11,790 bases of DNA, from NCBI GenBank assembly GCA_021641325.1, contig JAJXPD010000057.1, forward strand, positions 1-11,790. Direction: 5' to 3'. Under the pieces are notes generated by a model. That model saw only the letters and a program-made list of their open reading frames with translations, did not search any database and was not told the origin of the DNA. The stretch comes from Opitutales bacterium (lineage in GTDB: Bacteria; Verrucomicrobiota; Verrucomicrobiia; Opitutales; Intestinicryptomonadaceae). Positions 1 through 8,326 of the stretch are shown here, in pieces. Each line of letters begins with the position of its first letter. Within the stretch, counting starts at the first letter, position 1. A program made the position numbers and the translations under genes.

Positions 1-3000
1 GGGTAGTCGGCGCAAACGGCAACGAGCTTCTCTGGGCTGTGTCTCCCGACGCGGAGAGAATCGGCAAAAAAGCGTCGATTGTAGTTCCCGTCGAATGCGC
101 CCCGCAAGGCTCTACGCGCGTCTGGATTTACTACAACGCGCCCGCCGCCCTGGAACAGCCCGACTACCTTGCCGTAGACAACGTGCTGTTCAAAGAGTCT
201 TTCGAAAAGATGAAGTCTTTTGAAGAGGGCGGCTGGACGCAAAAGGACACCGACGAAAACCACGTCAATTCAATCACGACAAAATACGCCCACAAGGGCA
301 AAAAATCCGTCCACACACACGTAAAGGAGGGCTCGACGCCGAACTGGGTTGCGGTAAAGCGCACGTTCACGGTTTCGCCGTCAAAGGGCAGGGTCTCGAT
401 GTGGCTGAAATCGGAAAACGCGGTTGTCGAGAAAAACCACAGGGGCGTGAGCTTCTACGTCGCGCTCTTCCCGACCGAACGCGGAAAGAAAATCCTCTTT
501 TTCTCTCCCAAAGTATGCCTGCGCGGAACGACGGACTGGACAAAAGCCGAGGCGTTTGTGGAAATTCCCGAAGGCTACAAAACAATGGCAGTCGGAACCG
601 TCGCGCAAATTTCGGGCGGCGACGCGTATTTCGATTCGGTGAACCTCGAATTCAAAAATGAGGGCGTGGAGCTTGCATATGCGCTCAACAAGCCCGAAAA
701 GCTTTCCCTCGAAAAAATACCCGAAGCCGACACTTGGGACGTTTCGCCAGACGAATACGATGTCCGCATGGTGTCGTCGGTCTACAACCTTTCCGAAAAA
801 CCGTCGATGGCGGGCTTGGGGTATATCCCGATTAAACGCGTGTCGGCTGGCAATTTTTCGCAGTCCGACTTCGCGTTCTTCCGCGGCGGCAAAAAAGTGG
901 ATTTCATGCTGATGGGCGACTATATGCTCTTCGCCGTAGACCCAATCGCCCCGAAGTCCGAAATCCAATACTCGCTTTATTTCAAGCGCGACAGAAAAAA
1001 CCAAATCGTGCAAACGGGCGGCACAAAGCAGTCGAGCTACGTCATGAGCGACCAGCAGGCGAACACCCGCACGGTTGTTGACGACGCGGCGTTCGAAAAA
1101 ATCGTGGCGTCGCCTTCGAACATGCTCAAAAACCCCGTTTTTGCAAACGGGCTTGACTCGTGGCGAAAACGCGTGGAAACAAGCGACGAAGGCGCGGTCG
1201 TGGACGCCGACGGCAAAAAGGCGTTCCACCTCAAAATAACAAAAGACGACAAAAAATGGTACGGCGTATACCAGAATATCGACGTGCCGCGCGGCTCGTA
1301 CATCTACCTCGCGAAGTTGAAGTCGAAGAACAAGACGGTAAGGATTCCGAGGCTTAGCCACTACAAGCGCGGCGGCAAGCAGCCGACATACCTGATGACG
1401 AAAACCGATGCCTCGGACGACTGGCAGTACAGCGCGCTCATCTCGCAAAACCGCTTCGACAGGGGAATATACACGGTAAACATCAACGAGTCGGGCGAGA
1501 CCGACTGCCTTGTGTCGTCGGTCTATTTCGGCTCGGTGCGCCGCGCGGAAAACTACGATTACAGAACCGCGTTCGACGACGGCAAAAACGGAAAACTCGC
1601 CGCGTGGCAGGTAAATTCCGTCGCCAAGGTTTTCCCGTTCTACGCGCCGCCCGCAAAGAAAACTGCGGCGAAAATTTCGCTCGCCCGCAACGAGGTAGAA
1701 AACCTGCAACTCGCAGTACGCGCAAATACGCGCCTGAACGGAACGGAAATATGCGTCTCCGAAGCGGTCTCGGCTGACGGCTCGAAGCTGTCGGCTTCGC
1801 AGACGGCGGTCGCGGGCTATGTGGTCGTAGACTCGAAGTCGAATTACTACGGTTTCTCGGAGCTGAAATTCCACGAGCTTTGCGTGCCGCCGAACTCCAT
1901 GGCGGAAGTCTATCCCGACCCGATTATTCCGCAAAAGACAATCGACCTTTCGCCGAACAAAACGGAGTCGGTCTGGATTGAATTCAAGGCGGACGAAAAC
2001 ACGAAAGCGGGCGTCTACAAAGGGACTGTCGAATTCAAGGCGGACGGCAAGGTTGTGGGCGCAGTCCCCTACGAGGTCAACGTGTTCGATTTCACGCTGC
2101 CGAAAAACACCCACCTCATGGCTCTTTTCGACAAGCGCAGCGAGGGCAGCAGCGGAACATGGCGTCAGCCCGCCACCCAGAGGGGCATTCACAACAAATT
2201 CTACGACCGCACCGCGCTCCAACGCTTCATGGCGACAAAACGCGTCTCGGTGGACTCGCACGACCGCCTCGAATTCAAAATCGAAAACGGCAAATATTCC
2301 GCCGATTTCACCGAGTTCGACAAGTTCTGCAAGCTCTCGTTCGACGAGCTAGGACTGCCGATGATGTACCTGATGCTTCTGCCGGGGCACGCGTTCGGCA
2401 TGCCGATTCCGAAGGTGGACGGCAAGGCTCCCTACGATACAAAATGGCCCTATACCGACACAAAAGACTACTCAAAACTTTCGCCCGAATTCGTCAACGC
2501 GGTATCGCAGCGTGTTAAGCTTGTCTTCGACCATATCCGAGAAAAGGGCTGGGCAAAGAACTTCATTCTGTTCATGTCGGACGAGCCGTATTATTGGAAC
2601 AAGAACGTAGCAGACATGCTCAACGCGTACTTCGGGCTTATCCACAAAAACGCCCCCGACGCCCGCGTCTACACAAGCACGTGGGGCTACGCCGAACCGC
2701 TCGAAAAGCAGGTCGATGTCTGGGGGCTGAACGTCTCGGCGGCGGCGACGCCCGCGGAAATCGTAAAAATCGACAAACAGGGACAGCAAAAAGTGTTCAC
2801 AACCGACGGCAACTATTGCATAGACACTCCCTACAACGCGCAGGAACGCATGATGGCGGCGTTCTGCTTCGCGGGCGGATTCCTCGGCTACGAATACTGG
2901 GGGGTTGACTGGTACATGCAGAACCCGTTTAAATGGGGCATGCACAAAGACAGAATCAGCGCGCCAGCCCCGGGAATCAAGCGGCGCAACCGCTTTCCGA

Positions 3001-3311
3001 ACGGCGACGGCTACTTCATCTACACGGGCGAAATCATCGGCCGCAACGAGATTTTCTCTTCGGTTAGAATAGAGTCTGTCCGCGACGGACAGGAAGACTT
3101 CGAATACTTCGTCATGCTCGACAAGCTCGCAAAGGAAACGGGCGACAAAGACGCGCTCGCTACGGTAGAAAAGATAAAGTCGTACGCAGTCTACCCGAAC
3201 CCCGGAGCGAGAAACTCCGCCGAAATGATGCCCGACCCCGACGCCTACACAATCACACTGCGCGAAGAGGTCGCAAGGCAAATCGAAAGGCTGTCAAAGC
3301 TCAAAAAGTAG
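1..3311 (+). CDS. GH123/DUF4091-type glycoside hydrolase, multi-module, 5' truncated by the window edge
   Basis: The reading frame is already open at the first complete codon (position 3) and codes sensible protein before the first possible start (GTG at 39), so the true start lies outside the window. About 1,100 residues are visible. Seen in order: jelly-roll-like carbohydrate-binding stretches (about 42-200 and 200-660), a further CBM4/9-like module starting near 1117 (NPVFANGLDSW), an N-terminal beta domain of the DUF4091 type near 1687 (ARNEVENLQLAV), and a C-terminal barrel from about 2115. The barrel holds the Asp-Glu pair in FMSDEP (codons 2580-2585), which matches the acid/base and neighbouring Asp of GH123 beta-N-acetylgalactosaminidases. 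The DUF4091 ending GDGYFIYTG then SVRIESVRDGQEDFEY lies at about 3000-3108. By family, it would cleave N-acetylgalactosamine or related sugars from extracellular glycans by substrate-assisted catalysis; exact specificity is not readable. No signal peptide can be assessed because the N-terminus is missing. It stands alone before a terminator, convergent with the next gene. Family call is confident, substrate is not. Confidence 0.85.
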   Translation, partial: VVGANGNELLWAVSPDAERIGKKASIVVPVECAPQGSTRVWIYYNAPAALEQPDYLAVDNVLFKESFEKMKSFEEGGWTQKDTDENHVNSITTKYAHKGKKSVHTHVKEGSTPNWVAVKRTFTVSPSKGRVSMWLKSENAVVEKNHRGVSFYVALFPTERGKKILFFSPKVCLRGTTDWTKAEAFVEIPEGYKTMAVGTVAQISGGDAYFDSVNLEFKNEGVELAYALNKPEKLSLEKIPEADTWDVSPDEYDVRMVSSVYNLSEKPSMAGLGYIPIKRVSAGNFSQSDFAFFRGGKKVDFMLMGDYMLFAVDPIAPKSEIQYSLYFKRDRKNQIVQTGGTKQSSYVMSDQQANTRTVVDDAAFEKIVASPSNMLKNPVFANGLDSWRKRVETSDEGAVVDADGKKAFHLKITKDDKKWYGVYQNIDVPRGSYIYLAKLKSKNKTVRIPRLSHYKRGGKQPTYLMTKTDASDDWQYSALISQNRFDRGIYTVNINESGETDCLVSSVYFGSVRRAENYDYRTAFDDGKNGKLAAWQVNSVAKVFPFYAPPAKKTAAKISLARNEVENLQLAVRANTRLNGTEICVSEAVSADGSKLSASQTAVAGYVVVDSKSNYYGFSELKFHELCVPPNSMAEVYPDPIIPQKTIDLSPNKTESVWIEFKADENTKAGVYKGTVEFKADGKVVGAVPYEVNVFDFTLPKNTHLMALFDKRSEGSSGTWRQPATQRGIHNKFYDRTALQRFMATKRVSVDSHDRLEFKIENGKYSADFTEFDKFCKLSFDELGLPMMYLMLLPGHAFGMPIPKVDGKAPYDTKWPYTDTKDYSKLSPEFVNAVSQRVKLVFDHIREKGWAKNFILFMSDEPYYWNKNVADMLNAYFGLIHKNAPDARVYTSTWGYAEPLEKQVDVWGLNVSAAATPAEIVKIDKQGQQKVFTTDGNYCIDTPYNAQERMMAAFCFAGGFLGYEYWGVDWYMQNPFKWGMHKDRISAPAPGIKRRNRFPNGDGYFIYTGEIIGRNEIFSSVRIESVRDGQEDFEYFVMLDKLAKETGDKDALATVEKIKSYAVYPNPGARNSAEMMPDPDAYTITLREEVARQIERLSKLKK

Positions 3312-3344
3312 CATTCCTCCCGACAAAAACAGGGCGACCATCAC

Positions 3345-3380
3345 ACAACAGCGCGGCTTAGCTCCGCGCCGTTGTTTTTA
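3345..3380 (+). terminator. Intrinsic terminator after the GH123/DUF4091 gene
   Basis: The arms ACAACaGCGCGG (3345-3356) and CCGCGCcGTTGT (3364-3375) pair with a single A-C mismatch around a 7-base loop, and a T run (3375-3379) follows directly on the plus strand. It starts 33 bases after the stop codon at 3311. On the minus strand the hairpin is not followed directly by T residues, so it mainly serves the plus-strand gene; no separate clear terminator for the convergent CNNM gene was seen. Confidence 0.85.
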
Positions 3381-3406
3381 TAAAAATGCGTTCCCTTTGC
3401 GGAGAT

Positions 3407-4687
3407 TTATTCTTCCGAATTTTCCAGACGCTTTACAATTACTTTGTCGATTCTCGCGCCGTCCATATCGGCAATTTCGAACTCGAATCCGCCCCACTGG
3501 GCAATTTCCCCCGCGCGGGGAATGTGTTTTAATACCGAAAGAATCAATCCCGCAACGGTATTGTATTCGGCGTTTTCTCCGTCGTCCTCGACATCGAAGA
3601 AAATCAGAAAATCGTGAAACGGGCACTGCCCGTCCACAAGAAATGTGCCGTCGCGACGTTTGACTATATCCGTTTCCTCGTCGGCTTCGGGCATATCGCC
3701 GAGCACGGCGTCGATAATGTCGTTTAGCGTTACCATTCCGAGCGTTACGCCGAACTCGTTTGAAATTATGGCGTTTTTGAGCCGCAACTCGCGCATTTGT
3801 TCGAGCGCGCTGTAAACCTGCGTGTCCTCTTTGAAAAAATGGGCGGGCTTGACAACCGAAAGCACCGAAAAATTCGGATTGCCGAGTTTGCCGAAGAGGG
3901 ATTCCAGCTTTACCGTTCCGATTATATCGTCGAGCGAGCCTCCGCGCGTTATCGGATACACCGAATGCTGGGTCTTCTCCACGATTTCCGAAATCTCCGC
4001 GTTTGAAAGCGATATATCTATGCTTTCCATGGCGTTTCGCGGGGTCATTATCGATTCCACGCATCTGTCGCCGAGCGTAAAAACGCGTTCTACGATGTTG
4101 CGCTCCACGGGTTGGACTTCTCCGTCGGATTCGCCTTCTTCGATTAGGGATTTTATTTCGCGTTCGGTGACTTTCGATTTTACGTTTTTTATCCCCAAAA
4201 GCCCGAGCACCGCAGAACTCGATTTGCCGAGAATCCAGACAAACGGCGCGGTTGCGACGGAAAGCGCAGTCATTGCGCCCGACACAAGCTTCGCCACTTT
4301 TTCGGGCGCGGCAAGCCCGATTCGCTTGGGGACGAGTTCTCCGAAAACCAAAGTTAAATAGGTTGCGGCAAGCAAAACCGCCGCCTGCCCGCCGAAAACC
4401 GCCCAGCTTGCGGGTATTCCGAGCTCGCGCAGACGCGCCCCGAGCTTTCCCGCTATTGCGTCGCCCGAATAAATGCCCGTGAGAATTCCGATAAGGGTAA
4501 TTCCGATTTGGACGGTCGAAAAAAATCTTTCGGGGTTTTCGGCGAGTTCAATGGCGCGCTTTGCCGATTTACTTCCGCGTTTTGCGTCCGCCGCCAGATT
4601 TGCCTTGCGAAGCGACACAAGGGCTATTTCCGACATTGCGAGTATTCCGTTTGAAATTATCAGGACGGCGATTATAACAAATTCCAT
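3407..4687 (-). CDS. CNNM/CorC-HlyC family membrane protein (DUF21 - CBS pair - CorC_HlyC), probable Mg2+/cation transport
   Basis: A 426-residue protein, normal length for the family. Seen: an N-terminal CNNM (DUF21) membrane domain, about residues 1-165, with four hydrophobic segments, NGILAMSEIAL at 13-23, FSTVQIGITLIG at 56-67 and the signature GELVPKRIGL at 116-125. A CBS pair follows at about 205-330, beginning at the conserved MTPR (214-217), then a C-terminal CorC_HlyC domain at about 343-420 with NTVAGLIL at 376-383. Family members are inner-membrane proteins tied to Mg2+ (or Co2+) efflux and homeostasis, with the CBS pair binding ATP; older annotations call them hemolysins, which is misleading. 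I chose the ATG at 4687 over an in-frame TTG at 4714: it gives the standard family N-terminus, and the TTG would lie upstream of the predicted transcription start. No clear Shine-Dalgarno sequence precedes it. Divergent from the GH106-like gene; nothing links it functionally to the sugar genes. Confidence 0.93.
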   Translation of the reverse strand: MEFVIIAVLIISNGILAMSEIALVSLRKANLAADAKRGSKSAKRAIELAENPERFFSTVQIGITLIGILTGIYSGDAIAGKLGARLRELGIPASWAVFGGQAAVLLAATYLTLVFGELVPKRIGLAAPEKVAKLVSGAMTALSVATAPFVWILGKSSSAVLGLLGIKNVKSKVTEREIKSLIEEGESDGEVQPVERNIVERVFTLGDRCVESIMTPRNAMESIDISLSNAEISEIVEKTQHSVYPITRGGSLDDIIGTVKLESLFGKLGNPNFSVLSVVKPAHFFKEDTQVYSALEQMRELRLKNAIISNEFGVTLGMVTLNDIIDAVLGDMPEADEETDIVKRRDGTFLVDGQCPFHDFLIFFDVEDDGENAEYNTVAGLILSVLKHIPRAGEIAQWGGFEFEIADMDGARIDKVIVKRLENSEE

Positions 4688-4699
4688 AAAGTCCGCTGA

Positions 4700-4727
4700 A
4701 TAGTACCTGCGCAAAATTTCGAGTCAA
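4700..4727 (-). promoter_or_regulatory. Candidate sigma70-type promoter of the CNNM gene
   Basis: Reading the minus strand, TTGACT (4727-4722, 5 of 6 to consensus) is followed after 16 bases by TACTAT (4705-4700, 4 of 6). Transcription would begin near 4693, only about six bases before the ATG at 4687, giving an almost leaderless message. This is a match by eye with no experimental support. Confidence 0.4.
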
Positions 4728-4851
4728 GAAAACTTTGACAGAAGCAGGGCGTTATTTGAATACCCCAGACATTATCGTAATTTTTCCCGAAAAACAGCGG
4801 GCGGAAAGTGCGGGCAAAATATAGGCATAAAATCCAGACACCTCCGCGCCG

Positions 4852-4883
4852 AACAATTTTCTGCAAGTTTTAAAGAAAATGTT
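4852..4883. repeat. Imperfect AT-rich inverted repeat, possible operator upstream of the GH106-like gene
   Basis: Left arm AACA(A)TTTTCT at 4852-4862 and right arm AGAAAATGTT at 4874-4883 are reverse complements over ten bases apart from one bulged A at 4856, separated by 11 bases (4863-4873). It sits about ten bases upstream of the candidate -35 box of the downstream gene, where an activator or repressor could bind. AT-rich sequence produces such repeats by chance fairly easily, and no regulator gene is present in the window. Confidence 0.35.
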
Positions 4884-4892
4884 GGAAAAAGA

Positions 4893-4920
4893 TTGAAATT
4901 TATTTGGGCGTTTGTACATT
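4893..4920 (+). promoter_or_regulatory. Candidate sigma70-type promoter of the GH106-like lipoprotein gene
   Basis: TTGAAA (4893-4898, 5 of 6 to consensus), 16 bases, then TACATT (4915-4920, 4 of 6). The start of transcription would fall near 4927, 13 to 22 bases before the two possible ATG codons (4940 and 4949). If correct, the TTG codon at 4904 cannot be the translation start. Recognised by eye only. Confidence 0.4.
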
Positions 4921-4948
4921 AAATTCCGTCAAACGATTTATGTCATTT

Positions 4949-7900
4949 ATGAATTATAAAAAACTACCTTGCCTACTTTTCGCATTCGCCGCACTCGGAA
5001 TGGGCGCGTGCACGGGCGGCGCCGACAACTCGCAATCCGCGCCCGAAAAAAAATGCGCGGTCGATTTGAACTACGACAAAAATTCGCAGTTCTCTCTTGA
5101 AGATTTCAAGAATCCGCCCGCCGCGTACAGAATTGTTCCGTTCTGGAGCTGGAACGAAACAATGGAGCCCGCGGAGGTTCGCCGCCAGCTGCGCCTCATG
5201 AAAGAGGCGGGGTGGGGCGGCTCAATGGTTCACAGCCGCACGGGACTGCTGACCGATTACCTCGGCGAAGACTGGTTCAAGGCGGTCGACGCGTGCGTAG
5301 ACGAAAGCCGGAAGCTCGGAATGTTCGTTTGGCTTTACGACGAAGACAAGTGGCCGAGCGGGTTCAGCGGCGGCACGGTTTTGCAAACCGACATCAACTA
5401 TGCGATGAAGTCGCTCTTCGCCCGCCCCGTCGGCGCGGAAGTTCCCGCCGAAGCAACGCCAATCGGAAAGCCGAAGGACGGCATTCAAATTTACGTCTGC
5501 CGCGCAAAGCAGGGCAACGCGTGGTTCAACGGAACGTCGTATGTCGACACGATGTCGAAAGCGGCGATGGGCGAATTCAAACGCTTGGCGTACGAGTCCT
5601 ACTACGACCGCTACAAGGACGCTTACGGCTCGACGATTGTCGCCGAGTTTACCGACGAACCCGCGCTCACAAGCCAGAAAGAATACGGAGATTGGAACAC
5701 CACAATCCCGTTTTCGTCTGACTTCCTCGAAGCCTTCAAGAAGTCGTACGGGTACGACCCCGTTCCGCATTTCCACAAGCTGTTTGGCGATTGCGACGGC
5801 GCAAAGAAGTTCCGCCTGCAATATTTCCGCACGCTCAATTCGCTCTTCGAAAAGAACTTTATGGGGCAGCTTAACACCTATCTTTCCGCGCGCGGAGCGG
5901 CTCTCACGGGGCACTGCATGGCGGAGGATACCGCCACAAACCAGCACAGGTGGAGCGGCAGAATCATGCCGTACTACCGCCAAATGGGAATCCCCGGAAT
6001 CGACCATTTGAGCCGCAGGGTATTCGGGGCGCAGACGGGCAAGCAGTGCCAGAGCGTCTGCAACCAGACGGGCAAAATGCGCATGCTTTCCGAAATGTAC
6101 GGGTGCACGGGCGGCTCTCTGACTTTCGAAGACCGCGAGTGGATTGCCCACCAGCAGATGATTTTGGGCGTCAACCTCATCGTGCCGCACCTGAGCCTTT
6201 TCTCGCAGACGGGCTGCCGCAAGCGCGACTTCCCGCAAAATATAAACTATCAGCAGTCGTGGTGGAATCTCAATTCGTATGTTGACGTGCCGCTCGCCCG
6301 CGCCTGCTACGCGATGGCGCAGGGCAAATACGCCGCCGACATTCTCGTGCTCCACCCGCAGGAGAGCATCGCCATGAACTGGCATCTGGGAACGATAGGC
6401 AAAAACCGAGCGCCGATACCCGCCGCCGCCCGCGAACGTACCTCCAAAATCTCCGAATCGTTCCGCGCGTTTGTAGACCAGTTTTGCGGACAGCAGCTTA
6501 CATTCGACTTGGGCGACGAGCAAATGCTTGAAGAAAACGGCTTCGTAGACGGCAAACGAATCGGAATAGGGCAGATGTCCTACGGCGTGGTTGTCGTGCC
6601 CGAAATCGACACAATCAGGCCTTCGACCTTCGACAAACTCAAAAAATTCAAGTCGGCGGGCGGTTTGATTCTGCGCACGGGAAGCGCGCCGAAGTTTATC
6701 GACGGCGAAAAGTCGGCGGAGCTTGACACGTTCTTTGCCGACGTAAAATTCGTAAACCCCGAAGACTTGGGCGGCGAAATCGAGAAATTCTCGCCAGCAT
6801 TCGTAAAGCTCGAAAAGAAATCGGGCGATTCGTCGCAACTGTGGACGCACGTCCGCAACCTCAACGACGGCTCGCGCCTGATTATGCTGGCAAACCTCAG
6901 CCGCGCCGAAAAGCTCGACGGCGTCGCGAAAATTCGCGGCGGATTCTCCCGCGCACAGGTGCTCGACGTCGAGACGGGAAAAATCTCCGACACCGCCGCC
7001 GCGAAAGAGGGCGACACTCTCGAACTGCCGATTTCAATCGAAACGGCGGGCGCATTGTACGTCCGCGTTTCAAGGGAATCGCCCCAACCCGACGCCGCGC
7101 AGCCGAAAGCCGTCGCCGAACGCGAAATTTCGGGCTGGAGCGCAAAACGCCTCGACGACAATTCAATGACCCTCGACTACGTTTCGTTCTCGTACGACGG
7201 CGGCAAAAAGCGCATCGACGGCGAAGTTCCCGTTCTCGAAGCGATGAACTATTTGAATTCGATTAAGTACGACGGCGACGTAAAGGTTGTCTACGCTTTC
7301 AACGCCAAGAATTTCGACCCGAACCGCAAACTGCGCCTTGTGGTAGAATACCCCGAACGCGCGGAAATCAGGGTGAACGGAAAGGAAGTCAAGTACGCAG
7401 GCCTGCCTGCGTGGCGCGACTTCCGCTGGCTGCCCATTGACATCACGGGGCTTGTCAAGGACGGCAAAAACACAATCGAAATGCACTACCGCGACTTCAA
7501 ATACGGCGACCTCGCCACATACAAGCCGCAGTGGCGCAGATACGGCACGGAGCTTGAAGCCGTGTACTTGGTCGGCGACTTCTCCGTCGTTTCGGTCGAT
7601 ACGGGAGCGCGCCCCGTCAACCCGCAGAACCTTGACTACAAGGCGAAAATTCCTAACATCGTGATGATAAAAAAAGACGCGCTCGCAATCACAAACCCCG
7701 CGCCGCTCAAACTCGGCGACGCAACTACGAACGGACTTCCGTTCTACGCGGGCAGACTCGCGTATTCCGCAAACGTCAAAACGCCGAAGAAAGAGGGCGA
7801 ACGCATCGTGCTCAAACTCGGCAACCTCGACTGCCCCGTGGCGGAGGTTCTCGTTGACGGCAAACGCGCGGGCGTAATAAAGAACACGCCGTTTGAAATC

Positions 7901-8179
7901 GATATTACCGGTTCTGTCTCGAAGCCCGAAAGCAAAATCGAAGTAGTCCTGTACGCCTCGCTGAGAAACCTGATGGACTGCCCGCACCACGCGCTCGGCG
8001 AACTCATGAGCATCTGGCCGCGCTTCTACACAATCCAAGACCTGCCGCGCGGCGCAAAATTCTTCGATTCGCTCAAAGCGTTCGCAGACGGAACGTGGAA
8101 ATCCAAGGATTGGAATTGGGACTATTGCCAAATCGAATTCGGCAACGTCGGCAAAATTTCGCTTATCACGAAAAAGTAG
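4949..8179 (+). CDS. Secreted lipoprotein glycoside hydrolase, GH106-like (alpha-L-rhamnosidase-type superfamily)
   Basis: A 1,076-residue protein with a lipoprotein signal peptide: Lys4-Lys5, a hydrophobic core, and a lipobox ending GMGAC with Cys21 as lipidation site, so it is exported and membrane-anchored. The barrel begins with PFWSWNETMEPAEVRRQL (64-81), then SMVHSRTGL (92-100) and LYDEDKWPSGFSGG (129-142), all typical of GH106-like hydrolases. Acidic candidates for catalysis are TDEP (Asp236, Glu237) and SEMYG (Glu382); I cannot assign acid and base with certainty. A flavodoxin-like stretch follows (about 463-580, ending GGLILRTG), then two beta-sandwich segments: EIRVNGKEV near 800, and VLVDGKRAGV near 968 to the C-terminus. 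Length fits the family (about 1,000-1,100). The likely role is release of rhamnose or a related deoxysugar from plant or bacterial polysaccharide; specificity is inferred. I prefer the ATG at 4949 for its compact signal peptide; an ATG at 4940 (three residues longer) is equally possible, and neither has a Shine-Dalgarno sequence. Single-gene unit with its own terminator. Confidence 0.85.
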   Translation: MNYKKLPCLLFAFAALGMGACTGGADNSQSAPEKKCAVDLNYDKNSQFSLEDFKNPPAAYRIVPFWSWNETMEPAEVRRQLRLMKEAGWGGSMVHSRTGLLTDYLGEDWFKAVDACVDESRKLGMFVWLYDEDKWPSGFSGGTVLQTDINYAMKSLFARPVGAEVPAEATPIGKPKDGIQIYVCRAKQGNAWFNGTSYVDTMSKAAMGEFKRLAYESYYDRYKDAYGSTIVAEFTDEPALTSQKEYGDWNTTIPFSSDFLEAFKKSYGYDPVPHFHKLFGDCDGAKKFRLQYFRTLNSLFEKNFMGQLNTYLSARGAALTGHCMAEDTATNQHRWSGRIMPYYRQMGIPGIDHLSRRVFGAQTGKQCQSVCNQTGKMRMLSEMYGCTGGSLTFEDREWIAHQQMILGVNLIVPHLSLFSQTGCRKRDFPQNINYQQSWWNLNSYVDVPLARACYAMAQGKYAADILVLHPQESIAMNWHLGTIGKNRAPIPAAARERTSKISESFRAFVDQFCGQQLTFDLGDEQMLEENGFVDGKRIGIGQMSYGVVVVPEIDTIRPSTFDKLKKFKSAGGLILRTGSAPKFIDGEKSAELDTFFADVKFVNPEDLGGEIEKFSPAFVKLEKKSGDSSQLWTHVRNLNDGSRLIMLANLSRAEKLDGVAKIRGGFSRAQVLDVETGKISDTAAAKEGDTLELPISIETAGALYVRVSRESPQPDAAQPKAVAEREISGWSAKRLDDNSMTLDYVSFSYDGGKKRIDGEVPVLEAMNYLNSIKYDGDVKVVYAFNAKNFDPNRKLRLVVEYPERAEIRVNGKEVKYAGLPAWRDFRWLPIDITGLVKDGKNTIEMHYRDFKYGDLATYKPQWRRYGTELEAVYLVGDFSVVSVDTGARPVNPQNLDYKAKIPNIVMIKKDALAITNPAPLKLGDATTNGLPFYAGRLAYSANVKTPKKEGERIVLKLGNLDCPVAEVLVDGKRAGVIKNTPFEIDITGSVSKPESKIEVVLYASLRNLMDCPHHALGELMSIWPRFYTIQDLPRGAKFFDSLKAFADGTWKSKDWNWDYCQIEFGNVGKISLITKK

Positions 8180-8190
8180 CGAATAAAACA

Positions 8191-8222
8191 AAAGCGGGGC
8201 GGCATTGCAACCGTCCCGCTTT
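8191..8222 (+). terminator. Hairpin terminator after the GH106-like gene
   Basis: A 12-base-pair stem (8191-8202 with 8211-8222, one G-T wobble at 8199/8214) around an 8-base loop, starting 11 bases after the stop codon. The plus-strand T run is short (the three T at 8220-8222 are part of the stem). The minus-strand continuation is richer in T (8181-8190 read in reverse), so the hairpin may also stop read-through from the opposite operon. Confidence 0.65.
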
Positions 8223-8326
8223 GTGCGCAAAAACCCTTTTCAGACAGCGTAGCGCAACGTTTTGATTGCAGAGCTCTCCGCTTCGAATTGCTAATTGTAA
8301 GCGTGCCTTGTCAAAAAAACAATAAA
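8223..8326. other. Intergenic linker between convergent terminators
   Basis: Apart from an A-rich run at 8312-8326 that serves as the T tract of the minus-strand terminator, I see no gene, promoter or convincing repeat here. Short self-complementary bits such as GAGCTC (8270-8275) are too short to mean anything. Confidence 0.5.

Noticed and set aside
381..2261. Long open frame of 626 codons on the minus strand inside the GH123/DUF4091 gene
   Set aside because: Rich in Arg, His, Val and Phe with no family motif, fully antisense to a clearly recognisable gene; it follows from the codon bias of the real gene.
4688..4714. Start of the CNNM gene at the in-frame TTG at 4714
   Set aside because: The nine extra residues are polar and not part of the family N-terminus, and the codon lies upstream of the predicted -10 box; ATG at 4687 is better.
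4735..4763. Perfect TTGACA (4735-4740) on the plus strand as a -35 box
   Set aside because: No acceptable -10 element 16-18 bases downstream; the hexamers there (such as GAATAC) match poorly, and it is over 200 bases from the gene start.
4672..4866. Small 64-codon minus-strand frame overlapping the CNNM gene start
   Set aside because: It covers the divergent promoter region, has no ribosome-binding site or family features, and overlaps the start of a real gene in another frame.
4904..4948. Start of the GH106-like gene at the in-frame TTG at 4904
   Set aside because: It lies between the predicted -35 and -10 boxes and would put 15 extra residues before a clean lipoprotein signal peptide.
5222..6850. 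Long open frame of 542 codons on the minus strand inside the GH106-like gene, with similar antisense frames at 7163-8230 and 2472-3281
   Set aside because: Antisense to well-supported genes, same Arg/Val/His-biased composition, no motifs and no promoter or ribosome-binding site of their own.
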